Source of the DNA: Nitrospira sp.
GTDB lineage: Bacteria; Nitrospirota; Nitrospiria; Nitrospirales; Nitrospiraceae
Assembly: GCA_030692565.1 (NCBI GenBank)
Contig: JAUYAO010000031.1
Coordinates: forward strand, 62,001-126,000
DNA: 64,000 nucleotides
Reading direction: 5' to 3'
Position 1 is the first letter of the stretch; each line of letters begins with the position of its first letter. Of the stretch, positions 28,649 through 38,544 are shown in pieces. The notes beneath the pieces are model-generated. The model saw only the letters and a list, made by a program, of their open reading frames with translations, did not search any database and was not told the DNA's origin. A program made the translations under genes and the position numbers.

Positions 28649-28823
28649 TTATCCACCTGCATCTTTGACCCGCTCGGCTGCGTCTTTCGCTCTACCTTGC
28701 ATCGCCGTTACGATTTCCTCCGTCGCATCCTCGATCCTCTTCGCTCCCTCCGCACCCGTCTCGATTTCCTTGGCCTCCAGCTCCTTGGCGTTCTCACTCG
28801 TCTTATTCAATCAAGTGACTCAT
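28649..28823 (-). pseudogene. Small helical stress-type protein, frameshifted near its start
   Basis: The ATG at 28823 has AGGAGG seven bases upstream, but its frame stops after six codons (MSHLIE). One base later a frame reads LNKTSENAKELEAKEIETGA followed by EGAKRIEDATEEIVTAMQGR, ending with AKDAAERVKDAGG and a TAA at 28649. The 175-bp span leaves one base over, so one extra base or two missing bases lie near 28810. The highly charged helical composition resembles CsbD/LEA-type small stress proteins. The ribosome site argues this was a real gene. Confidence 0.6.
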
Positions 28824-28848
28824 GAGGAACCTCCTGCCACCTCCTCTC

Positions 28849-30687
28849 TCATACCGGATGGCCGCCCTTCTTCAACAGCCTCGCTAAGTTGACCCCGCTC
28901 GAGATCACGCCGATATGACTGAATGCCTGGGGGTAGTTGCCGAGAAAGGCCCCGGTCGATGGATCGATTTCTTCCTGCAGGAGTCCGAGTGTGCCCGCTC
29001 TCGCGCAGAGAGAGTCGTATAACTCAAGTGCCTCATCCAGTCGGCCTTGCTTGGCCAGATTATCTACCAGCCAGAAGCTGCAGAGCAGGAACGCGCCTTC
29101 GTGACCGGCGATGCCATCGGGCGATTCCTCCGGCAAGTACCGGTAGAGCAACCCCTTCCCCGCGCCCAATCGCTTGACGATCGCGCGGGTCGTCGCGATC
29201 ATTTGGGGATGATCCGCCTTGATGACTCGGCGTAACGGCAATGTCAGCAAACTCGCATCCAGTCCGCCCCCGCCTAAATGTTCCGTGAACGACTGTAGTT
29301 TCTCATCCCAGGCTTCTTTCATAATCGCCTGCCTGATCTCATCTGCCGTGTGTTGCCATGTCTGAGAAGGTCCGGGGAGCGAGAAGCGTTCTGCCATCCG
29401 GGCGGCGCGGTCCAACGCCACCTGGCACATGGCAGCCGAGTAAGTGAAAGGCCGCCCACTCGTGCGGACCTCCCAGATGCCATGGTCGGGCGTCCGCCAC
29501 TCCTGCGCAGCGGCATCCGCCAGTTTCCGGAGCCGTTCCCAGAGCGGAACGGGAATGGCCCCATGATGCACGGCCCATTGATGGGCGCAGTCCAGGATTT
29601 CTCCGTAGACATCGTGCTGATGTTGCGCGGCCGCCGCGTTACCCCACCGAACCGGTCCGGAGCGGCGGTACCCCTCCAATTCGCCGTCCTCCCGTTCGGC
29701 CGGAGGCATCCGCCCATCGAAGTCATACATCACGCGCGGCATACCGTCCCGGTCCACGGCATCCAGCACCCAGCCGAGAAATCCGGCCGCTTCGTGAGAG
29801 AGACCGACACGATGGAGGGCGTAGACGGAGAAGGCCGCATCCCGCACCCAGGCATACCGGTAGTCCCAATTGCGGGACCCGCCGATGAGCTCCGGCAGTG
29901 AAGAAGTCGGAGCCGCGACGATCGCGCCGTTCTCAAAATGGTCCAGCAGCTTGATGGTAATGGCCGACCGGCGAACCAGCGCCTCCTGAGGACCGTGATA
30001 CGTCAGATGCGCGAGCCACCGCCGCCAGACGGCTACCGTGTCCCTGCGGAGCGCGGCCTCGTCGAAGCGGGGAGCATGCGCAGCTCCTTGCCTCCAACAG
30101 AGGAGCAGGTGGAGCGATTGCCCGGCCTTAATCGTCACCGACGTGCGCAACCCGGTCAACGGAACCGTGGAGTAGAGGTGAAGGGTCAGATCGGGCTGTG
30201 CGCGGCAACGAATGCGAATCCCACCGTCACGGGGATCCGCCTCAGCTCCGCCACGAGGCTCGAGGTGAATCGTCAGGTCTATGCTTCCTTCAACGACCGT
30301 GGCAGTCCGCAGCAATTCTCGCCGCGTCGCCGACACGTCCTCCGAGAGGTCGGCTCCCGCCACTAAGGGACAGAAGTCCGTGACCCGCAACAGACCGGTG
30401 GACGTTCTCATCTCTGTCACCAACAGGGCGGTATCGTGTTCATAGAATTGGCGGGACTCCAGCACGCTGGCAGGCGCGACGGTGAAATGGCCCCCGTGCG
30501 TTTGATCCAGCAGACTGCAGAACAAGGGTGGTGAATCGAAACGAGGCAGACACAACCACGCCAGGCTTCCGTCCCGTCCGATGAGCGCTGCCGTGGCTCC
30601 GTCTCCGACAAGGCCGTAGTCTTCGATCGGCAGATAGCCGTCGAGTCGATGAAGCCCGTTCAGTGCCGATTGCCGATTTGCTGCCAT
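28849..30687 (-). CDS. GH15 glycoside hydrolase, copy 1
   Basis: A 612-residue protein of the glucoamylase/trehalase GH15 type. It starts with LPIEDYGLVGDGATAALIGRDG and has the family's RNWDYRYAWVRDAAF at residues 272-286 and GNYPQAFSHIG near the end. There is no signal peptide, so it acts in the cytoplasm on an alpha-glucan, maltooligosaccharide or trehalose. A second GH15 gene lies at 51.2 kb next to trehalose synthesis genes. The two share the motifs but differ in length and detail, so they are not recent copies. Confidence 0.88.
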   Translation of the reverse strand: MAANRQSALNGLHRLDGYLPIEDYGLVGDGATAALIGRDGSLAWLCLPRFDSPPLFCSLLDQTHGGHFTVAPASVLESRQFYEHDTALLVTEMRTSTGLLRVTDFCPLVAGADLSEDVSATRRELLRTATVVEGSIDLTIHLEPRGGAEADPRDGGIRIRCRAQPDLTLHLYSTVPLTGLRTSVTIKAGQSLHLLLCWRQGAAHAPRFDEAALRRDTVAVWRRWLAHLTYHGPQEALVRRSAITIKLLDHFENGAIVAAPTSSLPELIGGSRNWDYRYAWVRDAAFSVYALHRVGLSHEAAGFLGWVLDAVDRDGMPRVMYDFDGRMPPAEREDGELEGYRRSGPVRWGNAAAAQHQHDVYGEILDCAHQWAVHHGAIPVPLWERLRKLADAAAQEWRTPDHGIWEVRTSGRPFTYSAAMCQVALDRAARMAERFSLPGPSQTWQHTADEIRQAIMKEAWDEKLQSFTEHLGGGGLDASLLTLPLRRVIKADHPQMIATTRAIVKRLGAGKGLLYRYLPEESPDGIAGHEGAFLLCSFWLVDNLAKQGRLDEALELYDSLCARAGTLGLLQEEIDPSTGAFLGNYPQAFSHIGVISSGVNLARLLKKGGHPV

Positions 30688-30726
30688 CTCGTCTTCCTCC
30701 TCATGCGTGTATCACGGTCGACAACC

Positions 30727-31604
30727 TCACCGTTCCGCTCGCGCCGGCTGATCGAGCCTCTCCCAATGTTCAAAGACCCAGCCCGCTTCCGCGCCCACTA
30801 GAAACACCACCGACACGTAATAGAGCCAGACGAAGAAAAAGAGAAAGGCGCCCACCGCCCCGTATAAGGCTATGCTGGCCTGAGCGAAGTGCACGTACCA
30901 GGCAAACCCCTGCCTGGCAAACCAGAACAGGACGACCGCCACGCCTGCGCCCACGCCCAGGGACCCGAGCTTCAACGTCTTGACCGGAGAGAACCGGTAG
31001 AGCCCTAGGATCAAACTGCCGCCGAGCATGGTCGCTATGACCGGATGGAGCACTTGCATGCCCTGTCCCCACAGAGCCCCTGCCCAGGGGACCTGCTCAC
31101 CGAGATTGCCGATGATGGTCTCCACCGACGCGAGGCCGATCGCCACGATCAGCAGACCGACGCAGAAAGCCATCATGAGCAGATCCTGGGCCGTCCCGCG
31201 CAGGAAACTCCTGGCGGGGCCGGCTTGGAACACGATATTCAGCACATGCCGGATCGAACCGAACACCATCGTGCTGAACAGCAGAAACGAGATAAATCCC
31301 ATGATCCCAGCAGTCCCCGATCGGCGACAATGGCGCCCACGTGCTCAGCAAAGATCTGTTCCGACCGGGGAAGAAATTGCCGAATGACGGATTGCACTTC
31401 TTCCAGAGCCTGCTGCGACTCCAGCACTGTATAGCCCAGAATGGAAATCGCAAGGAGCGCCAGCGGAATCATATACAGAAGCAGGCCGAAGGCCAGGCCG
31501 CTCGCCAGAAATAATCCGTAATCCCGGTCGAATTTCAGGATCACCTCACGGGTCATTGTCACGACCAAGACGGCGGTCTGGCACACGCTCATACGTACGG
31601 ACAT
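30727..31604 (-). pseudogene. YihY/BrkB-family protein, copy 2, frameshifted
   Basis: The first frame from the ATG at 31604 reads through LFLASGLAFGLLLYMIPLALL to VADRGLLG and is then lost. A second frame continues MGFISFLLFSTMVFGSIRHV and runs to 30727 with the BrkB end LYGAVGAFLFFFVWLYYVSV and FLVGAEAGW. The break lies near 31300, at a GGGATCATGGG sequence, and the 878-bp span fits one missing base. Paralogue of the intact gene at 6.5 kb. Its neighbour upstream is an AI-2E-type remnant, mirroring the intact pair. Confidence 0.85.
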
Positions 31605-31650
31605 AGCCTATCCACCTTCCAACACGTTTTATTGTCGGCGGTCGCGCGCG

Positions 31651-31841
31651 TTACCAACCCGGCGGAGGAACAGCCACCAACAGCGATTCCGTCCGGTAGC
31701 TTTCGATCAACGTGATCCCCACGGCCACCACCAACGGACCGGCGATGATCCCGACCAATCCAAAAACCACCAGCCCTCCCAGCACAGAAACAGCAACGTG
31801 TGCAGATGCGATTGTGCTTTTGCCAGAAGCACGAGCGCGAG
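31651..31841 (-). pseudogene. Remnant of an AI-2E-type transporter (C-terminus)
   Basis: Only the last portion of the family is visible: one frame has LLAKAQSHLHTLLFL and, after a one-base shift, VLGGLVVFGLVGIIAGPLVV, ending AVGITLIESYRTES and GW before a TAA at 31651. This parallels the intact protein at 7.4-8.5 kb (KMHTMLAFFSVLGG, LVGIVAGPLVVAV). Everything upstream of about 31841 is missing. It sits just before the second BrkB gene, the same order as in the intact pair. Confidence 0.75.
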
Positions 31842-31937
31842 ATCTATTTATGCCGTTTACCCTTTACATGAAACGCACAGTTGTCTCATGGATACCGCAC
31901 GATCCGGACTTCACTTCCTTTTCAATCACACCGAGAC

Positions 31938-34900
31938 TTACGGAGTAGTCGGGACAATCAGCTGCTGAGGAAGCATGAGGATATTCGTCAGCACGTCGAT
32001 GGCCAGGCGGGGATAGCCTGTCAGCCCCTTGGCGATGGACTCAAGCGGAAGATACCGGATATCGGGATCGCTCCGAGGGCCCTTCACTTCGAACAGGGCC
32101 GTGGACAATCCGGGGCGATCGCCCGCGAGCAGCCGACCGAACAGCGGGATCTTGCCGATCAGATCGGAATAGGCGCCGAGCGGACTCACCGCGATGGCCA
32201 GATCGAGTTCATCCGCCGGAAGATCAAGCGTGCCGGCCCCGGTGATCTTCACCAACGGACTGTCGAACACGATGTTCCGGGACGTTAATACTCCGTCCAG
32301 TACCGTGACTGTGGCCGTGACCGAGTCGAACGGGATCCCGTCATGATCGAGATCCACCTTGCCTTTCAGCAGAGCCGGCAGATTCAGGACCTTCAGCACT
32401 TTGGGCAGCACCGTGCCGTGCAGAACACGCCCCTTGTCGAGACGCAGCGTCAACGGACCGCGGCTGTTCAAGGTGCCGAGAAAGGGAGCGGCTGAGGACA
32501 GCGTCCCGTGCAGACCTCCGGTCAACGAGAGCAACCCCCGGAGAGGCTCCGCCTCCGGGTCGATGATCGAAAGGATCTGGTGCACCGGCATCCCGTCGAT
32601 CTTCATCTCGGCCTCGATCCCGATCGGCATTCGAGGCCGGATGGTTGCCACGATCCGCCCGGAGAGATTGCCCTGCGGAGTCTCTCCGATCAGATGCGCG
32701 AATTCCGCCTTCCCCTCGCCGACGTGAAGATGACCGGAAAGCATCGTGAACAGCAGCCGATGGTACCGGGCTTGCTTGACCAGCGCGGTGATCTCGGCGC
32801 GACCGGATTGAGCCCATTGCCGAACTCGATCGCGCGAACCGTCGTCGGGCTCTGCCGTGCCGCCGTCCGAAAACAGCCTGCTGAAATCGAGGCGTGAGGA
32901 TTCCACCGTGAGTGTCGGTACCGGACGCGTCGCCCAGTTCTTCACCAGTCCCCGCACCATCACATCACTGTCCCCGAGTTTGAACGACACCCGTTCGATC
33001 ATGGCGTCGCGGCCCGCCGCCTGCGCCCGGAGCGACACCTCCCGCAACCGATCCCGCAGGCCGTCAATCGTGATCGCCCCCTGGTGCAGCTCGACGAACC
33101 CTGACGAAGTCCACGAGCGCCAATTCAAACCGCGCCCCGTTACCGTGATCGCGCCCTGGAACATTCCCTCTGTCCCGGGCGGTATGGTGAACCCTTCAGC
33201 CAGTCTGGCGAGCGGAAGAGGGCTCACCTTCACACGCACGGTGAAATCAGGCCGGTTTCCCAGGCGCAGATCCGCCTGCCCCTCCACACGGGCCAGAGGC
33301 AACACTAGCGCAAGACGGCGTGCCGCCAGCCGGTTGCCCTTTATCAGCGTCCCCTCGATTTCCAGCGCCGCGGCCACGCCGCGATGTTTTCTGATTGCGG
33401 GCGGCACCACGACCTCCAACTCGGTCATGTCGATGCGGCCTTTCCACCCGGGAGAGGAGACAGGACCGGACAAGTGAACGGTCGCATGGGTCGGTCCCTC
33501 CAGCAGGACATCGGACGCCATAGAGAGCTTCGCTGACAGAAACCGGCGCAATTCCGCCCCCTCAGAGGACATCTCCACGGTCACATCCTCAAAGCGAGAC
33601 GTCGCTCCCAACTGCACGGCGCCTTGAGCATCGAAAAGGATTGCCCCCACACTCCCCCGCACATGCTTGAGTTCTATGAAGCCGGGCGTAATTCCAACGG
33701 TTCCGTCAAGATGTTCAGCCGAGAGGTTCCACTCCGGAAGGCGCACGCCCAAACCATGAACGGTCATCTCGGCCCTGACGAGATCGATGTGCGGAACCGG
33801 CGCAAGCGGCCCGGCGATATGGATCGACACCTGCACATCCCCCTTCGGATCCGCAATCGCGTTCAACGCCGTCACGCCGGCGGCGGTTCCGCTGAAGGCC
33901 TGCAGCAGCTCGAACAGGGCCCGCGTCTTCCCAGTACCGGTCAATTGAAGATCCAGAGCCGGCTGCACATCCAGATGAGACAGCGCCAGCGTGCCGTCCG
34001 AAACCTGCAACGCCCCAACGCCGCCTGCCAGGTTCATCGCATCCACCCGATCCGGACCGAAAAACACGGTGCCCGACAGGTTCCGGACGGGCGTCCGGTC
34101 GGTTCCGAACAGCCCGCCTCCCTGCGAGAGCTTGGCTACCCCTTTCCAGTCTCCCTGTTCCGGCCGATCCATTCGCCCGCTGAGCGTTGCGGACACGAGT
34201 TCGAGCGTTCCCGCTAATTCATGCTCGATGACGGCCGAGCGGACGCTCGGAGGAATCCACGCGCTCGGAACTTGCCGCAGAGCAGTCTCAAGCCCGACCG
34301 GCGACGTCGAGAGGGTCGCCGAATAGGCGGGATGCTCCGCGCCGAGGTCCTGAATCCGTCCCTGGCCGCGAACAACCACCCAATCCATTCGCGCCTCGAC
34401 ATGAGAAATCTCCGCGTCATATCCCGCACCCCCCGGCATGACGAGAGCCCGGGCAGACAGGTCTGCGTGCCACGGCCGTTCCTCGCGCGAACCAGGCCTG
34501 TCGGGCGCATGAATCCATGGCGCCAGATCGAACCGGTCAATCGTGATGGAGCCCTCGAATCGAACCGGAGGCCGGTCGGCATCGAATTTCGCGGAGGATG
34601 CGGAGAGCGCCTCCATGGAGAGAGTCCCCGCGAGCGTCATCGCAGCCGGCGCTCCGGCTTCGTCGACCTCTCCCGTGAGTGCCAGCTCCGCCTCGGTTCG
34701 CAGAAAATCGCTGTCCAGCGCCCCCTTCATGTTTTGGAGTCTCATTTGGTGGGGCGTCTCCCGCCCCTGCTCGTCCACGATAAGGATGCTCCCTCCGGTC
34801 AGCTGAAGGTCAGGAAGGAGCCACCGCAACCGGAATCCCCCTTCGCGGCCGGGTGCCGCCGGTGCTGGCTCGCCGGCCAGTGGAACATGCCAACCTCCCT

Positions 34901-35261
34901 CCCGATCCCTCCGGAGGACGAACTGTGGTTCGACCGCGACGACTTTGACGACGGCGACCTGTTTTCTCAGCAAGGGTAGGACACGCAACGTAAGCGATCC
35001 CTGACGGACGCGAACGGTCGCATCCGGCTGCCGATCGTCCCGCATTACCAAATTCGAGAATTCAATCACGAGCCTCGGGAAGAGGCGGATGCGGAGATCG
35101 GTAACCTCGATGCCGGTATCGGTCTTCAGACGCTGCATAATCATTCCGCGCACCACCCCGTGATTGAGGAAGAGGGACAGGGCTGGGACGACCGTAGCGA
35201 GCACAACGGCAACTACAAACCAGCGCGGAATCCGTGGAGTCTGAAGGTGTTTTGGTTCCAT
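31938..35261 (-). CDS. AsmA-like envelope protein
   Basis: A 1107-residue protein with one N-terminal membrane helix (about 14-35) and a very long extracytoplasmic part. The N-terminal region (TGIEVTDLRIRLFPRLVIEF) and the C-terminal region (LRLDKGRVLHGTVLPKVLKV, VKITGAGTLDLPADELDLAI) are typical of AsmA-like C-terminal domain proteins (YhdP, TamB and relatives), which are thought to bridge the periplasm and move lipids. It is the largest gene in the window. A decayed paralogue lies at 40.9-41.3 kb. The site-2 protease gene lies 21 bp upstream on the same strand. Confidence 0.8.
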   Translation of the reverse strand: MEPKHLQTPRIPRWFVVAVVLATVVPALSLFLNHGVVRGMIMQRLKTDTGIEVTDLRIRLFPRLVIEFSNLVMRDDRQPDATVRVRQGSLTLRVLPLLRKQVAVVKVVAVEPQFVLRRDREGGWHVPLAGEPAPAAPGREGGFRLRWLLPDLQLTGGSILIVDEQGRETPHQMRLQNMKGALDSDFLRTEAELALTGEVDEAGAPAAMTLAGTLSMEALSASSAKFDADRPPVRFEGSITIDRFDLAPWIHAPDRPGSREERPWHADLSARALVMPGGAGYDAEISHVEARMDWVVVRGQGRIQDLGAEHPAYSATLSTSPVGLETALRQVPSAWIPPSVRSAVIEHELAGTLELVSATLSGRMDRPEQGDWKGVAKLSQGGGLFGTDRTPVRNLSGTVFFGPDRVDAMNLAGGVGALQVSDGTLALSHLDVQPALDLQLTGTGKTRALFELLQAFSGTAAGVTALNAIADPKGDVQVSIHIAGPLAPVPHIDLVRAEMTVHGLGVRLPEWNLSAEHLDGTVGITPGFIELKHVRGSVGAILFDAQGAVQLGATSRFEDVTVEMSSEGAELRRFLSAKLSMASDVLLEGPTHATVHLSGPVSSPGWKGRIDMTELEVVVPPAIRKHRGVAAALEIEGTLIKGNRLAARRLALVLPLARVEGQADLRLGNRPDFTVRVKVSPLPLARLAEGFTIPPGTEGMFQGAITVTGRGLNWRSWTSSGFVELHQGAITIDGLRDRLREVSLRAQAAGRDAMIERVSFKLGDSDVMVRGLVKNWATRPVPTLTVESSRLDFSRLFSDGGTAEPDDGSRDRVRQWAQSGRAEITALVKQARYHRLLFTMLSGHLHVGEGKAEFAHLIGETPQGNLSGRIVATIRPRMPIGIEAEMKIDGMPVHQILSIIDPEAEPLRGLLSLTGGLHGTLSSAAPFLGTLNSRGPLTLRLDKGRVLHGTVLPKVLKVLNLPALLKGKVDLDHDGIPFDSVTATVTVLDGVLTSRNIVFDSPLVKITGAGTLDLPADELDLAIAVSPLGAYSDLIGKIPLFGRLLAGDRPGLSTALFEVKGPRSDPDIRYLPLESIAKGLTGYPRLAIDVLTNILMLPQQLIVPTTP

Positions 35262-35282
35262 ATTGTCTTGGGAAGTGCGCCT

Positions 35283-36476
35283 TCAGTCGGGCATGCCGTC
35301 AGTGGGCGGCTTCTGTGACGCGACCGCTGCCGATGGCCAGCTGAGGCCGGTTTTCGAGCTGTCATCCAGTTCCATTTTCGCGGCGAGCACGCGTAACAGA
35401 TGGTCGCGCGTGATCAGGCCCAACAGCCGGTCACCGGCGACAACCGGGACTTGATTGATGTCCTCGCCTTCCAGGATCTGCAACACGTTCAGGATCGGCG
35501 TCCCCGGCGCGACCGTCCGCACTGTCGCCGGAGGCGTCATGGCCTCGGCAACCGATACCTCCGACCAGCGCTCCTGCGGCACCGCTTTGACCTGATGCAG
35601 GGTGACCAATCCGTCCAGCCGGCTGCCGTCGGTCACGAGAAAGCATCGCTGCCCAGTCTTGAAGATATGTTCCTGTACCAACGCGGCGAGGCTCATCCGT
35701 CCGGTCACGGCCGGACAGTCTCGGGCCATCACATCTTCCGCCACCAACCCGGTCAACGCGGAGCGCACGCTGACTTGCACGACGCTCTCCTGCGCCGCGT
35801 TCAGAAGAAACCACCCGATGAACGCCAGCCACATCCCGTTGAACCAATTCACGGTGAAGCCGGTCCAGATGCCGATCACCATAAAGGCATATCCCACTGT
35901 CTGGCCTGTACCTGCCGCAATACGCGTGGCCTTGCTCAGACTGCCGGTAAAGTGCCAGAGGATAGCCCGGAAGATCCGCCCCCCGTCGAGCGGGAAGCCG
36001 GGCACGAGATTGAACAGCGTCAGCATCAGGTTGATCGACGCGAGCCAGCCGGCGAGCGCTGAGATCCGTTCAAACTCATCGCCGGCCAGAGAGGCGATCG
36101 TCCAGAAGCCGGCAGCCAGCAACGCGCTCGCCATCGGGCCGGCGACCGCGATCTGAAATTCCGTGAGCGGCCGGTCCGGCTCGCGGCCGATCTGAGCGAC
36201 GCCGCCGAAGACGAAGAGCGTGATGGAGCGGACCGGAATGCCCTTGGCCAGGGCGACGAAACTGTGCGCCAGTTCATGCAGTAGAATCGACGAGAAAAAC
36301 AGGAGACTCGTCAGAATTCCGACCGCATAATGCTCACTCTGTGTCCAGCGGGGATGCGCCGACGCGAACCGCCCGGTCAGGGAAAACGTGATGAGAAAAA
36401 AGATGATGAACCAGGAGTAATGGACGCCGATCTCGATCCCGCGGATGGTCGTCAGCTTCACGGATTGTCCGATCAT
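35283..36476 (-). CDS. Site-2 protease family protein with CBS pair
   Basis: A 397-residue membrane metalloprotease. The zinc-binding motif HELAH lies at residues 67-71 and the second metal ligand in NLVPGFPLDGGR (D164). After about six helices the C-terminal part has two CBS domains (VAEDVMARDCPAVTG and VAEAMTPPATVRTVAPG). S2P enzymes cut membrane-bound regulators such as anti-sigma factors. The CBS pair may sense adenine nucleotides, which is inference. AGAGGTG precedes the ATG at 36476. Substrate unknown; a membrane coiled-coil candidate lies at 44.3 kb. Confidence 0.87.
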   Translation of the reverse strand: MIGQSVKLTTIRGIEIGVHYSWFIIFFLITFSLTGRFASAHPRWTQSEHYAVGILTSLLFFSSILLHELAHSFVALAKGIPVRSITLFVFGGVAQIGREPDRPLTEFQIAVAGPMASALLAAGFWTIASLAGDEFERISALAGWLASINLMLTLFNLVPGFPLDGGRIFRAILWHFTGSLSKATRIAAGTGQTVGYAFMVIGIWTGFTVNWFNGMWLAFIGWFLLNAAQESVVQVSVRSALTGLVAEDVMARDCPAVTGRMSLAALVQEHIFKTGQRCFLVTDGSRLDGLVTLHQVKAVPQERWSEVSVAEAMTPPATVRTVAPGTPILNVLQILEGEDINQVPVVAGDRLLGLITRDHLLRVLAAKMELDDSSKTGLSWPSAAVASQKPPTDGMPD

Positions 36477-36552
36477 GGGTCACCTCTCGATATTGGGTAT
36501 GGCCGTGCCCCCGCACCGCCCCCGTTGCCAACGCGATACGCTGTTTCAGCGG

Positions 36553-37011
36553 TTACCCGACCGGCACATCGAGCACGTACAATTCCCCTTGCATCTCCGG
36601 ATGCAGATCGCACCGAAAGGCGATCTTTCCCTGTTGATCCAACGTCAGGCGGATGAACAGCGTCTTGCCCGGATCTATGTGAAATCCTTCGATGCCTGTT
36701 CCGAACGCCTCGATACCCTCCCCTCCACCCTGAAGAGCACGGCCCAGGAAGAGCGGTGAGATGAAGCCATGTGTGACGGAGTCCTCGTTGTGGACGACCA
36801 ATATCATTGGCGCTCCCGCGCGAATCACTTGCATCTTGGTCCGCACGTACATGAAGTCGTGGATGGTGATCTCGATGCGCGGCTCCTCCACGGCCATCGC
36901 CTCCCGCACAGCCGTCGGCGCCCAGACGACCCACGCCGCGACGGCAAGAATAGAAACGATACCGACGATTCGAAACCCTGTCCACAATGCGCAGATGCTG
37001 CCCTCTTTCAT
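36553..37011 (-). CDS. Cupredoxin-domain protein, membrane-anchored or exported
   Basis: A 152-residue protein with a hydrophobic N-terminus (about 14-34) and a cupredoxin fold. Likely type I copper ligands are H81 (VTHGF), C134, H137 and M140 (FRCDLHPEMQGEL). The CxxHxxM arrangement is that of plastocyanin- and nitrosocyanin-like domains. The start at 37011 has AGGAGG seven bases upstream. It would carry electrons or bind copper in the periplasm. It lies between zwf and the site-2 protease on the same strand. Confidence 0.85.
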   Translation of the reverse strand: MKEGSICALWTGFRIVGIVSILAVAAWVVWAPTAVREAMAVEEPRIEITIHDFMYVRTKMQVIRAGAPMILVVHNEDSVTHGFISPLFLGRALQGGGEGIEAFGTGIEGFHIDPGKTLFIRLTLDQQGKIAFRCDLHPEMQGELYVLDVPVG

Positions 37012-37147
37012 ATTGCAACCTCCTGGGGGTAAGGGACCGGTCAATGAGGGTTGTCCCGCATTCCTCGATGTACATCCATCCTGCTTGGGCGGAACGCCTG
37101 CACACCGATGACGAGGGCCAAGGAAGTCAGGGGCATCACCGGTCTCC

Positions 37148-38518
37148 TCAATGCAAAGCGGGAGGTCCGTCTGAACCGGCAGCATATTCGACCAACGGCA
37201 CGGCCCCCTCGGCCCACACCGCGAGAATCGGTTCCACGATCCGCCACGACTCCTCCGCTTCGTCATCCCGTATCGACAGGATCGAGTCGCCGCTCATGAC
37301 ATCAAGAAGCAACCGCGCATACGCCGGCAGGCCTCCCGATCCGAACGCGCTGTCCAATTCGACCCGCTCGAGGTCGAACAGATCACAGGGCCTGTTTACA
37401 TTCAGCGACAAGGCGATCCGGTCCGGCGCTAATTCGATCCTCAACATGTTCGGCTCGGGATCGGACTCCCGCCCGAAAGCCAGGTGCGGCACCGGCTTGA
37501 AGTGGATGGCGATCTCCCGGCGCTCGCGCCCCAGGGCCTTTCCCGAGCGGAGCAGGAACGGAACACCGGCCCATCGCCAGTTGTCGATGGACAGCACGAC
37601 CTGCGCGAAGGTTTCCGTCTTCCGTCCGGAATCCACGCCGACTTCATCGACATAGGGACACACCTCCTGATCTCCGACTCTGCCCCCTCCGTACCGGCCC
37701 CGAACAGTCTGCCTGACGACCTCCTCCGTAGACAATCGACGGACCGACCGGAACACATCGACCTTCCGGTCCCGCAGCGTCCGTTCATCCAGGGTGTGAA
37801 GGGGCTCCATCGCGATCAGCGCAAGCAGTTGAAGCAGATGGTTCTGGACCATGTCGCGCAGCGCTCCGGTGCTGTCGTAGAACGAAGCGCGGCCTGCCGC
37901 CGTAATGGTTTCGTCCCAGACAATCTCGATCCGTTCGATATGCTGTGAGTTCCAGAGCGGCTCGAACATGCGGTTGGCGAACCGCAGCCCGATGATGTTT
38001 TGGACCGTCTGCTTGCCCAGGAAGTGGTCGAGCCGGAAGACGTCCCGTTCGGGGAAAGATTCGTGCAACAGCCGGTTCAAGGCTTGCGCCGACGCCAGAT
38101 TCTCGCCGAACGGTTTTTCCAGCACGATCTTACTGCCGGCCGGAAGGCCCAGCGCGGCCAGTGCTGTGACCGTCGGCTCAAACAGCGCCGGGGGGAGGGC
38201 AAGATAGATGACGATCGGATCGGAACCGGCGCCGATAGCCTCAGCCAGTCGTTGCCGGTCCGTCACATCGACCTGGCGATATTCAGCAGACGAGAGCACG
38301 GCGTCGCGCGAAGCGGGAACGGCCTTGGACGCCGATTTCGACAGCTTCTCCCGAACGTGCTGCCGGAACTTCTCCGTATCCCAGTCATCGCGCGCGAGTC
38401 CGATGATCCGGAACCCCTCGGGCAGCTCTCCTTCCTGGTGAAGACGCACGAGGGCCGGAATCAGGAACCGGGACGTCAGATCACCCGACGCGCCAAGGAT
38501 AACAAGCGTGTGAATCAT
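37148..38518 (-). CDS. zwf: Glucose-6-phosphate 1-dehydrogenase
   Basis: A 456-residue enzyme with the N-terminal nucleotide-binding motif GASGDLTSR (9-17) and the active-site segment RLDHFLGKQTVQN. It oxidises glucose 6-phosphate to 6-phosphogluconolactone with NADP+ or NAD+ as the first step of the oxidative pentose phosphate pathway. The length is slightly shorter than the usual 480-490. A gluconokinase (frameshifted) at 25 kb and a truncated ROK sugar kinase at 40 kb feed the same metabolic area. A cyclase-family gene lies 26 bp upstream. Confidence 0.93.
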   Translation of the reverse strand: MIHTLVILGASGDLTSRFLIPALVRLHQEGELPEGFRIIGLARDDWDTEKFRQHVREKLSKSASKAVPASRDAVLSSAEYRQVDVTDRQRLAEAIGAGSDPIVIYLALPPALFEPTVTALAALGLPAGSKIVLEKPFGENLASAQALNRLLHESFPERDVFRLDHFLGKQTVQNIIGLRFANRMFEPLWNSQHIERIEIVWDETITAAGRASFYDSTGALRDMVQNHLLQLLALIAMEPLHTLDERTLRDRKVDVFRSVRRLSTEEVVRQTVRGRYGGGRVGDQEVCPYVDEVGVDSGRKTETFAQVVLSIDNWRWAGVPFLLRSGKALGRERREIAIHFKPVPHLAFGRESDPEPNMLRIELAPDRIALSLNVNRPCDLFDLERVELDSAFGSGGLPAYARLLLDVMSGDSILSIRDDEAEESWRIVEPILAVWAEGAVPLVEYAAGSDGPPALH

Positions 38519-38544
38519 ATTCTGGTCTGCCTCATCCGTCCGGT

